A stretch of 64,000 nucleotides of DNA, taken from the NCBI GenBank assembly GCA_003971905.1, contig RSEE01000027.1, positions 124,001 to 188,000 of the forward strand. Reading direction: 5' to 3'. Positions within the stretch are counted from its first letter, which is position 1, and every line of letters begins with the position of its first letter. The notes under the pieces were generated by a model that did no database searches, was not told the DNA's origin, and saw nothing but the letters and a program-made list of their open reading frames with translations. The position numbers were made by a program, and so were the translations under genes. The stretch is from Moniliella sp. 'wahieum'. Taxonomy: Eukaryota; Basidiomycota; Moniliellomycetes; Moniliellales; Moniliellaceae. Shown piece after piece: positions 46,101 to 55,892 of the stretch.

Positions 46101-46180
46101 CAACGATTGTGAATATTAAATTGCCGGCAAGTTGGTCAAGCTACGGCAAAAACACTCAACCCTTTTTACAACGTCCATTT
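43179..46180. other. Intergenic, no gene recognised
   Basis: About 3 kb. A TATA-like GTATATAAGC lies at 43714-43723, with a 15-codon open frame (MTYVEYAASRGYSHK) starting near 43845. A C9 run beside G6 (about 44203-44230) could form a hairpin. Heptad arrays lie at 45749-45793 and diffuse TCA-rich phased sequence at 45420-45690. Confidence 0.5.
45749..45793. repeat. Heptad arrays of TAA units, two registers
   Basis: TAACCTG, TAACATG and TAACAGG (45749-45769), a 3-base slip, then TAAGGCC, TAATGCA and TAATGCA (45773-45793). GGCC and TGCA are self-complementary, and the register break is clean. Confidence 0.8.
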
Positions 46181-49100
46181 CATTGGCAGACTTAAGAAGG
46201 CGGGACAGGGGGAACGCTACGTCTAAACCTAACCGTTCATCTTGCGGGGGTTACTTAGGGGCGCCACCAGGGTCAAGGAACCAGGGGGATCGCCAGGATA
46301 TCAGGACCCTCCGGCTCATGCCATCCGGTCCGCCCTAGGAAGCGCGTATGGACACGGAGGAACGTGGTTGACATCCGAGCGAGGAACCACTTCCACTGAG
46401 ACTTAGTAGCCAAACTCCTTCCAATGCGCAAACAACTTGCTCGCCGTCTTGGTGCCATAGTATACCTCGCGTCCGTCAAAACCAGGGGGAAAACGTCTCT
46501 TGAGTGCGTCCTGGTACTGTGGCGTTCTTCTCGCATTCTGCTTGTTCAAGCATCCGAAGCAGTCATCTCTCCCGGCGTTCCAAGGGGGTTGCGGTGCTCG
46601 CGGTGCACCACCCTCCGGAACGCGCTCTCGCTGCCAGTGATCCCGTGCGCGCAGCGTGTGGTCGACCTCCATTCCTGATCCTCCCAGTGCTCCGGGTCCC
46701 ATCACGCGGTAGTCAGTGCGCTGTGTCCTCTGTCTCCGGCCATCCTCGTCCTCCACCATTGGTTCGTTGTGGACATGGGTGTCGGGAATGGAGCGTAGGA
46801 GCTGGAGAATGGGCTCCCGCACGCGTCATGCAACGCTCCAAACTTGGCCTGGGAGCGAGTGCAATACATGATGTGCTCCAGCGAGGACATGACACCGCAC
46901 TTGCACATGCTGCGCGTGGTGCGGCACAGCGTGCGGAGCTGGAGGCCAACCTGGACCTGCTGGTCGGAGAGCCTGAGGTACGGGACGGACGGAATGGCGG
47001 AGAGCCAGTTGTGTGCTCAGCGGGTTGCTGTGCTCAACCACGTGACGACCATCGGCAGCGTCCAGCTTCTGGAGCAGCTCCTGTCGACTTTTCTCCCACA
47101 TCTCGCGGCAGCGCTGGCGTTGCTTCGTAAATGCGTTGGCCTCTGCCGTTTGCGGTCCCGAACGGTCAACATAAGTGGTAATAAGTAGTCGTTGACCTCG
47201 TTGGCCGCGGCACGGGCGTGGGGCGCGATATACGAGTAAAGCGGGCTGCCGCATCCTCCTAGCCGGAGAGGCAGGCTCATGAGCATGTCGAAGGTCGTCC
47301 TTGGCACCTTGGGGATCCTCGTCGCCCCGGATCCGTCTGAACTCCGTACAGATGAAGGCATCGATCTCGGCCAGCACTTCGTCTAGCTCTCCTTCCATCT
47401 GCATGGTGCGGAGCAGGTGGCGCAGCTTGGTCTGAGTGCTGAGCCCCATAGTAAGAGGCGTCCCTGGCGGGTGATGCCATCAAACTTAGGCATGTCTCCC
47501 TCAGACTGGCCAGTTGGGCCCGAGCCACGATCGACGACAGTCTACCCCTCCCACACAAGTGCCCAGAACCTGCAGACCATCCTCCCGGATCTGGTCCCGG
47601 TCCGCTCGACGCACTTGCGCAGGTTTGAGCTTGAGGCCTGACGCGTCGTCTTCCAAAATCTCCGCAGCTTGGCCGGTAATGCCTGGCTCTGGACCGAAAA
47701 TGGTAATGTCGTCCAGGTATGCCATCACCAGGTGCCCCGGCGGCAGAGCAATGCTCAACTCTCTAGCGTGGGCCGCACTGCGATGGAGAAGAAAAAGGGG
47801 CGAGGGGGTCGCCCTGCCGCACGCCCTCTGCCGACAGGACGCTGGTCTCATTTCCGCCCGACGCAACCCAAAGCTGGGTGGGGGAACCATAGATCCACCG
47901 GCCCAAGGTGAGGAGGTGGGGGGCTAGGCATGGAGCGCCTTGGCGAGTGTGCGACGGCGCACAGTGTTGAACGCGTGTGGTAAGTCGAGCATGGCGACGT
48001 GGCTGAAGTCGCCCATTTCCGCATCGTTCTCCCCGCTGGCGCTGTCATGCGCTCGACCATCCGCACGATAGGCTCCACCGTTTGCGATGCTTACTCCCAG
48101 CTGGGGTGGGGAGAAGCCAGCTGTTGGGTTGATCGCTCGAGCGATGGCCTTGCGCACAGGCGGTAGATCAGCTCCCCACAGGCGATGGGGCGGATACCTC
48201 CCGACTTTCCAGGGGTTAAGGCGGGGAGGCCAACAGGAGCTCGCGTCCAGGGGCAGTGCCGTGGTAAATACTTTGTGGGCGGTGAGAAAGGTGACGAAGC
48301 GTTCGCATCCAAGGGCCGTTTTCAGGAGGGGCTGGGTCCACCCGGATAGACCTGCCCCAACGTCGATTCTGAACGTGGCAATCAGAGCAACAAAGTCGAT
48401 TTCGTCCAAGTCCACCACGATGCGGTTACTGTCCGTCGTGTCGGTGAGGGTGGTGCCCGGCGGTACCTCGCGGCCTGTGTGGGTAGGACGAGTGCGGCTG
48501 GAGGCGTTGCTGAAGGCTGTGCCCGGACCGAGGTTGAAGGGGTTCGCCTCTCCAACGGGGTGGAGCTTTTCCAGGCTGCCTGGGTCTCGGGGGTGTGAGA
48601 GGGCAATGGTGGATTGGCCGACGAGGGTACTTGCTGCACGGCTGAGGCAGCCCTCCCGAATGAGGCGATTGGCTTTGGTGACTGGGTCGGGAGCTTCGCG
48701 CGTTGAGAAGTGGGGGGGAGGGAGTTGCCAGGCCTTGTTGGGATACGTCCCGATGAGGTCATGTCCTTGTTGTGGTGGCGAGAGTACTTCCTTCGGCACC
48801 GCTAGAATATCCATCAGGTGTGCGAGGGCTCCTGCAAGTAAGCATCTGCCAGGCGTTCGAGCATCTTGAGGAAAGGGCGCTTCAGGTGTGGCGGTATCTT
48901 GCGGTGCCTGGCGTTCGGCAAGGGCGGTCAACGGGGGAGGAGGTCGGCCCCCGTGTCGGTCGAGGGGTTGCGCGGCCGTCTGGTGGTGGTGGTGGTGGTG
49001 GGGGGGGGGGAGGGGGCGGGGTGGTGTGCGGGGGCGAGGGGGGGTTGAGGGGTGAGGGTGGCGGGGGCGGGGGGGGCTGTCTGCGCGGGGGTGCGGCGCG

Positions 49101-49489
49101 GGCGTGGGGTAGTGGGGCGTGGGCCTCGGCACCGTTGCCATTGGTTGGCTGCTCGGAGGCCAGCCGGGGGCTGCGCGCGGGGGTGGCGGGTTGGGGGTTG
49201 GGGAGGAGGGGCGTGCCTTGACCCAGTACTTCGGGCACCGGGTCCGGCTTCGGAGTTGCGGGGACAGCGGAGTCTGTTGGCCAGGGACTCCGCAGCGACC
49301 GCATTTGCACGTGCGCACAGGGGGCAAGTCGGTGGTGGTGGGACGGGGACGGGGTGGTGGGGATGGGGGTGGGGGCGGCGCGGGCGTGGCGGGCGTGTCA
49401 CGTGCCAGGACCCCGGGTGGCAGCGAGCCGGCGCCGGTCACGTGGTCAGGCATCTGCTCAGGTTGAGTGAATGTCTCATCGACCGGCAC
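46181..49489 (-). mobile_element. Degenerate non-LTR retrotransposon, restriction-like-endonuclease type (copy B)
   Basis: LINE-like element on the minus strand with a single large coding region from about 49489 to 46390 and a 3' UTR to about 46181. It has no LTRs. The 3' UTR and C-terminal coding part match the truncated copy at 5085-5599. It has a reverse transcriptase core, a Cys-His finger (CKCG..LEHIMYC) and a C-terminal block resembling a PD-(D/E)XK nuclease. No APE-type endonuclease is seen upstream. The 5' boundary is not defined; it could extend to about 49670. Confidence 0.75.
46390..49489 (-). pseudogene. Reverse transcriptase of the non-LTR element, frameshifted
   Basis: Open at the N-terminus from MPVDETFTQPEQMPDHV. 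The first part is extremely Pro-rich with an HHHHHH run (48978-49000) and a cysteine cluster (CKCGRCG..RCPKYW or, in the next frame, CPLCARA) that may be the N-terminal zinc finger of this LINE class. RT motifs: fingers block LEKLHPVGEANPFNLGPGTA; motif A MLDLPHAFNTV (about 47960-47992); motif B GVRQGDPLAPF (about 47798-47832); motif C YLDD (47708-47719). The thumb and linker contain LMSLPLRLGGCGSP and LLITTYVDRSG. A CCHC-like CKCGVMSSLEHIMYC is near 46885. The end has RTDYRVMGPGALGGSGMEVD. Frame changes every few hundred bases leave no intact product as sequenced. Given the assembly errors elsewhere, the degree of true decay is unclear. Confidence 0.7.
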
Positions 49490-50538
49490 TTGGTGCTCTG
49501 GGGCCAGAGGGCGGGCGTAGGGGAAAGGGCGGGTGTGGGAGACGGAGCGGGAGCGGGGGGCGGGGCTCCCGGGAGGGGGGCGTCTCGGGCGCCAGGACCT
49601 CCTCGGGGATCCGCCGTACGGGTGCGCAACACCATGGGCGGTGCCGAGGTGGTGTAAAGCGCAAATAAAGCCAAGGCCTAAGGGCCTATAAAGCCTAACA
49701 AGAGCTCAAGCCCTAATAAGCCCTACGCGCTAAGCCTCTGCCATGTACTAGCTCTGCCTGGTCCAACTTCGGAGAGCTTTAGCGCTAAGCTTTTAGCGCT
49801 TAGCTAAGCCTTGACGCTGTTTTTGATTTGAAGCTGCTTGATGCTTGATGAGCTTGATGCTTGATGCTTGAAGCTTGAAGCCTCTTGGCCTCAAGCTCCT
49901 GAAGCCGGAGGAGGAGGCTGATCCTCAGCCAACCTCGTTGCCAGACCTGCGTTCTCTAGAACGCCTCTCTAAACACGCAACTCTCCATCACCCAAGCAAA
50001 TTAACGCGGGGAACTCAGCTTGTTCCCCGTTACGCGTTCCGGTTACAAGGGGTTACGCGTGTTATGCACGCTCCATGCACCATGCTACCATGCTATATGC
50101 GACGCGCCCAGCTGCGTTGAAAACTGTGAATCAACTTTACAACCATTTACTACAATGTTTTAGGCCTTAGGCCTTGGGTTCCAAGAGGTTCAACACTGCG
50201 TTCAACTGAGCGGTTAAAAGCTCGCGTTCAAGCTTTTCAGCTTCAAAAGGTACTTCTTATACTGGAGGCACTGTGCTGCCGGTCCTAGGTACTTAAGAAC
50301 GGAATGTTGAACACTGGTGCCGGGTGGGCAATGCAGCAATGCGTGTACCGCTTTTGATTGTTACCTGTTATACTTTGGCACTTCATATAACCACAGCACA
50401 GCAAAAATGAAAAAGGCGCCATGGACCACGCACACTCTCTCTGACACGCCGTCTCTACGCTATAGAGGAGGGCTAGTAGTAGATAGTAACTAGTAAGGCC
50501 TAAGGGCAGGTCCAGCGGTAAGAAAAAGCGAGAATCGA

Positions 50539-50559
50539 TCATCAATCATTAATCAGCCC
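50539..50559. repeat. Heptad array TCATCAA, TCATTAA, TCAGCCC
   Basis: Three in-phase TCA units with changing spacers; the spacer TTAA is self-complementary. Confidence 0.6.
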
Positions 50560-50742
50560 CATAACGTTTTGCGTTTAACATCGAGGAGCGGGGGTTGACC
50601 ACGTTGACCGGTGATCGATGATCCGAGGCTATTGGATGGCGAGTGTTGCGGGCTGGCAGTTTGTTTGTTTGAATGACTTGAGTTGATACTGAAACAACCA
50701 CGTCGGACCGAGGCGCCGAGGCCCGAGGAAAGCTAGTACTAG

Positions 50743-50756
50743 TGACTAGTGACTAG
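50743..50756. repeat. Heptad pair TGACTAG x2
   Basis: Two perfect TGACTAG units flanked by CTAG before and TAG after, giving three ACTAGT palindromes in series. Confidence 0.7.
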
Positions 50757-50846
50757 TAGCTGCTAAGTAACTAACTCGCAAAAGAGCCGTTTTCTACTCC
50801 ACTAGCCACTCCCGCTGTTGGCTTGGCAGATGGTGCATGATGTGCA

Positions 50847-50867
50847 TGATGCATGATGCATGAGATC
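50847..50867. repeat. Heptad array TGATGCA, TGATGCA, TGAGATC
   Basis: TGA-oriented units in which the self-complementary spacer switches from TGCA to GATC in register. Confidence 0.8.
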
Positions 50868-50931
50868 GAGAGCAGAATGATAGCGATGCCACGTGTCCAT
50901 GTCAGTAGCTATTTGCAAATTGCACTATTCA

Positions 50932-50971
50932 TCACGCATCAGACGTCACATCAGATCTCAGATCTCAGATA
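50932..50971. repeat. Heptad array of TCA units around GATC
   Basis: TCACGCA, TCAGACG, a 5-base TCACA, then TCAGATC, TCAGATC and TCAGATA. It is opposite in orientation to the array at 50847-50867, 65 bases away. Confidence 0.8.
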
Positions 50972-52413
50972 GGTCTTTCCCATCGTGTTCACCTGCATGT
51001 CACACTCATCCAGCTGCCAAATGAGCTAACTTTGCCAGAAGCCCCAGGTACCCGTTGCACGTAGACGGTGGCCAGTTCGAAGCTTGAAGAGCTGAAGCTA
51101 GCTTAAATTTTAACGCTTAATCGATAATCAGTACTCAGTACGTTCAGTAACTAGTAAACGTCTAAGTACGTTAACGTTGACGTTGTTAACATTGTTCACT
51201 GAAGATTGAGCACGTTCAACTCTTCAACGTATTCGGTCCTTGGACCGTCCACAGTCGGTCCTCAGGTTCTCAGGACCATCCATACTTGGTACTTGGTATC
51301 AAATCGGTACCGAACCGTTCCAGCAATGTTCTCGGCTGCCGATGGTGCAGCACTGTCAAGGAACGCCCTCGGTGTCACGGGCGGGCGCCGCCAGGGGGCC
51401 CGCCCTGGGGGTTTTTGGGGTACAATCCCTTAGGAGACGGAAGGTCGACTCACGGTAGTTTCGGGCTTGGGCTGGTTGGTGTGTCCGAGCGGAGCTAGGG
51501 ACAAGGAGAGGCCTTTGGTGGGGCGGCTGCAGGTGTGGCAAGGCTGCGTCTACACCGGCTTGGGCCGTAGTAACGTGTCTGAAGCTCCGGGACTTAGGGA
51601 CGGAGGAGGCAGCGGCGGACAAACACTGCCTTAACTGAGACGGGAATCGCCGCGACCGAAGGAGGGCTCGCGCGATTGGACTGACGAAGGGCTGGAGGAC
51701 GAGGTCGGAGGAGAAGTCGGACGCTAACAAGAGAAGCTGCCTGTACTGGATAAATTGGCTGGGAACGGCAGGGGTCGGACAGGATAGGCGGGAAAGGGAC
51801 GAAAGTAGAGACGAGAAAGGACGAGAATGGAAGGTGGGGGAAAAGATCCCATCAACCAGGGGTACAGGCAGGATCAAAAGGGAAACGGGTACAAGAGGGG
51901 GTGTAGAAAGGAAGACATGTCAAAAGCGGGGTTGGTCGCCGCAGGCGCGACCGAGAAAGGAAAAGGAAACGGGGACGAGGCGGCAGACGCCGCACGGCAT
52001 TGGAAGCTCGGGGCCTTATTTAGGCCGGCCGACGTGGACTGGGCGGGAGGCGACTGTTGTCGCGCTGAGCATGGCCCTCGGCCACGATACTTAATTTAGC
52101 CAACCATCATCACAATCGGTTGGCCTGCGGAGCACGCTCTACTGGGCCTGTGCGGAGCAGACGGGCCTCAGCTTCGGTCGGACCATCTCGTGTCCGCCGC
52201 AGCCCGTGACACTCGGCGTTCGGCGTCACGCGTGCAACGAGGTAGTCGGAGTAATTAGCTTTTACACGTTTACGTCGTTTAACGTTTAACCGACAGGGTG
52301 CAGCACTACTGCCTGCTTCACAGCTTCGAGCTTCACTTCAAGCTTCAAGCTCTTCAAGCTGCAGCCGCTGAGGTTCGGCTCGGCTCAGCTAATGCACTAA
52401 TGCTTAGTGACCG

Positions 52414-52478
52414 TGACCGGTGACCGGCGACCGGTGACCAATGCTAATTGTCACGCGTCACGCGTCACATATCACACG
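52414..52478. repeat. Inverted pair of heptad arrays (TGA block then TCA block)
   Basis: TGACCGG, TGACCGG, CGACCGG and TGACCAA (52414-52441), nine bases, then TCACGCG, TCACGCG, TCACATA and TCACACG (52451-52478). Each block is four heptads; the two blocks face each other. Confidence 0.85.
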
Positions 52479-52525
52479 CTAAGCATTCGCAATCGTAAAG
52501 CTAACCAGCGTAAAGCTAACCAGCG

Positions 52526-52546
52526 TAAAGCTTAAAGCTTAAAGCT
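52526..52546. repeat. Heptad array TAAAGCT x3
   Basis: Three perfect TAAAGCT units (spacer AGCT), preceded by two copies of a 15-bp TAAAGCTAACCAGCG unit that also begins with TAAAGCT. Confidence 0.85.
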
Positions 52547-52765
52547 AGAAAGCTTAACGCCGCGAGGAATGATCGATGGATCGATGATCGATGGTCTCGA
52601 TAATCGATACTCGATAATCGAAGTCGCTAATCATTATCACCAGCAAAGCTCAAAGGAGGGCGGCTCGCTCAGTGCGCTCAGTCCGTTCAGTGTTGTTCAG
52701 TGGTTCAGTGCTGAGGTACTGAGTACTGACCCGTGGTCGCTTGAAGATTGATCGGTGATCAAGCG

Positions 52766-52846
52766 TGACGCGTGACGCGTAACGCGTAACGTTACTAGTC
52801 ACTTGTCGCGGCCACTGGTCAATAGTCACCGGTCACCAGTCATCAG
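52766..52846. repeat. Inverted pair of heptad arrays, four units each
   Basis: TGACGCG, TGACGCG, TAACGCG and TAACGTT (52766-52793), then after 25 bases TCAATAG, TCACCGG, TCACCAG and TCATCAG (52819-52846). It is the second TGA-then-TCA pair within 450 bases and lies 215-295 bases upstream of the Gti1/Pac2 start. Confidence 0.88.
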
Positions 52847-53060
52847 TGGTCTCTCCGCCGGCCGTCACGCTCACGCTTTGCGGTTGACGCACTCGTGTTG
52901 CCACTACGTCGCATAATCCACCAGGCCTCTACGGCGTTGGGGTGGTCGGTCTCCCAAGGGAAAATTTCCAGCTTTCTACCGCCCACTCGCTGGTGCATCC
53001 GCTACCACCACCACTTCGCCCTTGCCGCCCCCTCCACCGCTGTCAACACACCGCGCTCCG

Positions 53061-54583
53061 ATGCCCGAACCTGTCCTTCAGAGCAGCTGGCAAGGCTATG
53101 CCGCCACTACCCAGGACGCTCTCCTCCTCTTCGAGGCCGCAAAGCGGGGCCACATACCCAAGGTGCACCGTCGCCTCAAGCAAGACGAGCGCAAACGCCT
53201 TATCCGCAGTGGCCAGATCTTTGTTTTGACGAGCGCCAGAGTGGCATCAAGCGCTGGACCGATGGCCTCTTTTGGAGTCCGAGCCGCATTCTCAACAACT
53301 TCCTCGTTTACCGTCAAATGAACCGCCGCGCCCCGAACGATGCTTCTTCGTTCCCGTTCATCAATGATCCCTCCTCCCGTCCAAACGCAACCAATTCAGA
53401 TGGCGTTCCATCCCCCGCCGAGCTTGAACTTCAAGCGGCGCGTGACCGCTCCACCAGTCTTGACTCTGGCCTGCCGCCATCCAAGCAGGCTCCCCTGCCT
53501 TCTCGCGTCCTGCTGCCCAGCGGCGCAAGTCGGAGCTGCAGCGCAAGATGGTCGGAAATCTGCATAGCTCGCATCCTTTTGTTGAAAATGGTCTATGCAA
53601 AAAGGTGAGTTCTTGGCTCGAAATGCTCTCTTGAATCCCGCTACTGACGGAAAGCTCCACCAGACCATCTCAATCGAGGTTGATGGCACAACTCACCACT
53701 TGATCTCTTACTATTCATTGGAAGATGTGAGCAGCGGAAAGTTGCGTTCGCCCTCGTCCATGCCCGAGTTTTTCTCGCTCACTATATCGCCCATGTTTCT
53801 AAACGAGAAACACTTTCGTGTGCCCCCGCGCATTGAGGTTGATAGCAACGGAATTCCTCGCTATCGGGGCGAAGGCAGCGATCTGATGCAAAGACGGCCC
53901 TTATTCCCGCGTCTCTCACCTCGTCTGCGTTCTCATCGAGCTCGGGCAAAGCATCTCTGAATCCACCTAGCTCTGTGAATGCCCCCCTCATGGCCGATTC
54001 GTCTCTGCCTACGGGACCTCCTATCTCCTATCGTGTTCCTTCCGCGATGGTTTTAGACACTCTCCCGACCCAAGGCCGAACCCTCTCCCAGTCTCACACT
54101 CGTGGGCTCCCGCGTACTCTTCCCATCTACTCGCTTCCCCGCGTCCATCTAAGCCCATCCGCGCCGTCTCGCAGTCAGGTACTTCAGGCTCTTTGGGCGG
54201 AGAGGAAAGTTACTACGCCCGCTCTTCGCGACGTGTATCGCCCTACCCTACACTTCCTCCTCCGTCACGCTGGGCGCCCCCTTACAATCCTAACCCACAT
54301 CGCCCCACCCCTATACCGTCTTCTGCGCAAATGCTTCGCAGGGCCCATATATGCCAACTCTCCCACCCTTACACCGCGCGCGTCCCGTGCATTCCACTTT
54401 ACCACCTCCTCCCGACTTGGGGGTTTCGAACCTTATGGCTACCTTACCGAACGGCCTCCGCATTCCGTTCCCCCACCGGCGCCTCCGTTTGTCTCCAGTA
54501 CCCCACCTCCGCCTCACTCTGCCACTCCACCTCCGCTTCCACGCGACGATGTGCCTCACGCTTGGGCGTATGCTCAATATTAA
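53061..54583 (+). CDS. Gti1/Pac2-family (WOR1-type) transcriptional regulator
   Basis: Fungal-specific DNA-binding regulator of morphology, conidiation or effector expression (Wor1, Ryp1, Sge1, Gti1, Pac2). The start at 53061 gives MPEPVLQSSWQGYAATTQDA. WOPR box part a follows: LLLFEAAKRGHIPKVHRRLK, ERKRLIRSGQIFVF, then SGIKRWTDGLFWSPSRILNN and FLVYRQ. After a variable Ser/Pro-rich spacer comes WOPR box part b, HPFVENGLCKK. It is joined across an intron at 53605-53663 (GTGAGT..CACCAG) to TISIEVDGTTHHLISYYSLE; the splice rebuilds the family's GL.KKTIS block exactly. The C-terminal half is Ser/Pro/Tyr-rich and disordered, ending in RDDVPHAWAYAQY. Frame shifts lie near 53225 and several in the tail. 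In other fungi these proteins come as a Pac2/Gti1 pair; which member this is cannot be told here. Confidence 0.9.
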
Positions 54584-55892
54584 GGTCTCCGTGCCATACC
54601 CTACGGTCCACCTCTCAAGGCTCCTTTTTTCACCTCAGGGATGACGATCTATGACTTCATTTCTATCGGTTCTTTACGTTTGATATCTTTTTCGACACTT
54701 TTCCCCTCTCTTTCTTTCCGTCTTCCCTTTCGTGGGACTCGTCAATGGCATAGATGCCAACAGTACCAAGTGACTACCTGGATCGTAGTTACGTGGGGTG
54801 GATATGGGAGTTGAGTTGAATCCCACGTTCCTGTCCTTCTCTACCGCTGGCTCTTTCCCCTTTCAGCGATAAGGCTTGCTGTGAAATGTCGGTGACCCAG
54901 AACGTCTCGTAATCTCTCATCCGTGAGCAAATGGCGCACCCCGCCCGATACCCGCATGATGGCGAGAGTCCCGGACGAAGGGGATGGAAACACACCTTGG
55001 GTCGTTTTGCTCTTCCCCCCTATACGGAAGGCTGTTGATACTTCCTATACCATGCCATTGGGGAAAGGCATATGATTGGTGAATGTAGTGGGAAATGATA
55101 TAGGATGCGTCGGTGAGGTACGCCTATAGTTGGTTGTCCTATCGTGTTTACAGTGGAAAACGTACCCACTTTGCGTCCTTGTATAATCCTTTCTCTTTCT
55201 CTCATCATGCCCGAACACACTGCGAAGCTCTCTTCGCTCAACCACCCTCGTATCGTCCGCCATGACATGGGCGAAAGTGGTATGCTATGGTGCGCTCCCC
55301 CTTGGTCTCCGACCCAACAACCCAACAACGTGCCTTGCTTCAGAAATACGGAGCGAGTGAGGCCTCCCCTCCACCGGTCTGCCTCCTTCGCAGCGGGAAG
55401 CCTGGGTAGGACTCCGGTGGAGTGGCGCCCCCGGGAGGCAAGCGCCACAGCGAAGAAACCCCCAAAATGAAAGTTTTGGGTCCGTGCGGCAAGGAGACTA
55501 GGAGCGATAGGGTTGGCGGCGAGCCCTCCGCACGGGGGCAGCGAAGCGGGGGCGTGCGGCGGGGGGCGAGTGTCGGGCGCCACGGACAGTGCTCGTGCTG
55601 CGACAGTGTGGCGAAGTGGCCCTCTGGCTCCGATCCAGCCAACACGCAGCGTTTAACGTTCAACTGAACATTCAACCTGGCCCGGCCGCCCGCCCAGCCA
55701 CCCGGCGCTCGGCGCTCCATCCCACGCGTCGGGCGGGCGGTGGATAACACCTGCCACCACCACCACCTGCCAACCCGCCACCGCTACTTCCCTCTCTGCC
55801 TTATTTGCCTCCCCCCCCGCCCCCCCTCCTGCTAAATCAGCTCTTCCCTCTCCCTCACCTGTCCGTGTTTTGCTCAACATCGAGGTGGGACG
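54584..55892. other. Intergenic, nothing recognised
   Basis: T/C-rich 3' flank of the Gti1/Pac2 gene, then DNA without motifs on either strand. The last 200 bases are CCCGCC/pyrimidine-rich, the likely leader of the B55 gene. A TTAACGTTCAAC heptad-like run lies at about 55650. Confidence 0.5.

Larger units (their letters stand above)
49490..53060. other. Gene-free region rich in heptad arrays
   Basis: About 3.6 kb without a recognisable gene. It has the densest set of 7-bp-phase arrays in the window (50539-50559, 50743-50756, 50847-50867, 50932-50971, 51128-51141, 52414-52478, 52526-52546, 52766-52846). It also has AGGCCT/AAGCTT-rich DNA at 49670-49890 and a 15-bp repeat (TAAAGCTAACCAGCG) at 52496-52525. 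A purine-rich block (51440-52060) has open frames but no motifs. Confidence 0.55.

Noticed and set aside
49052-49657. 201-codon Gly/Arg-rich open frame on the plus strand
   Set aside because: Antisense of the Pro/His-rich N-terminal part of the retrotransposon protein.
51440-52060. Purine-rich block considered as an rRNA fragment or gene
   Set aside because: No conserved rRNA stretches seen; open frames (minus 51356-51877, plus 51827-52099) have no motifs and biased composition.
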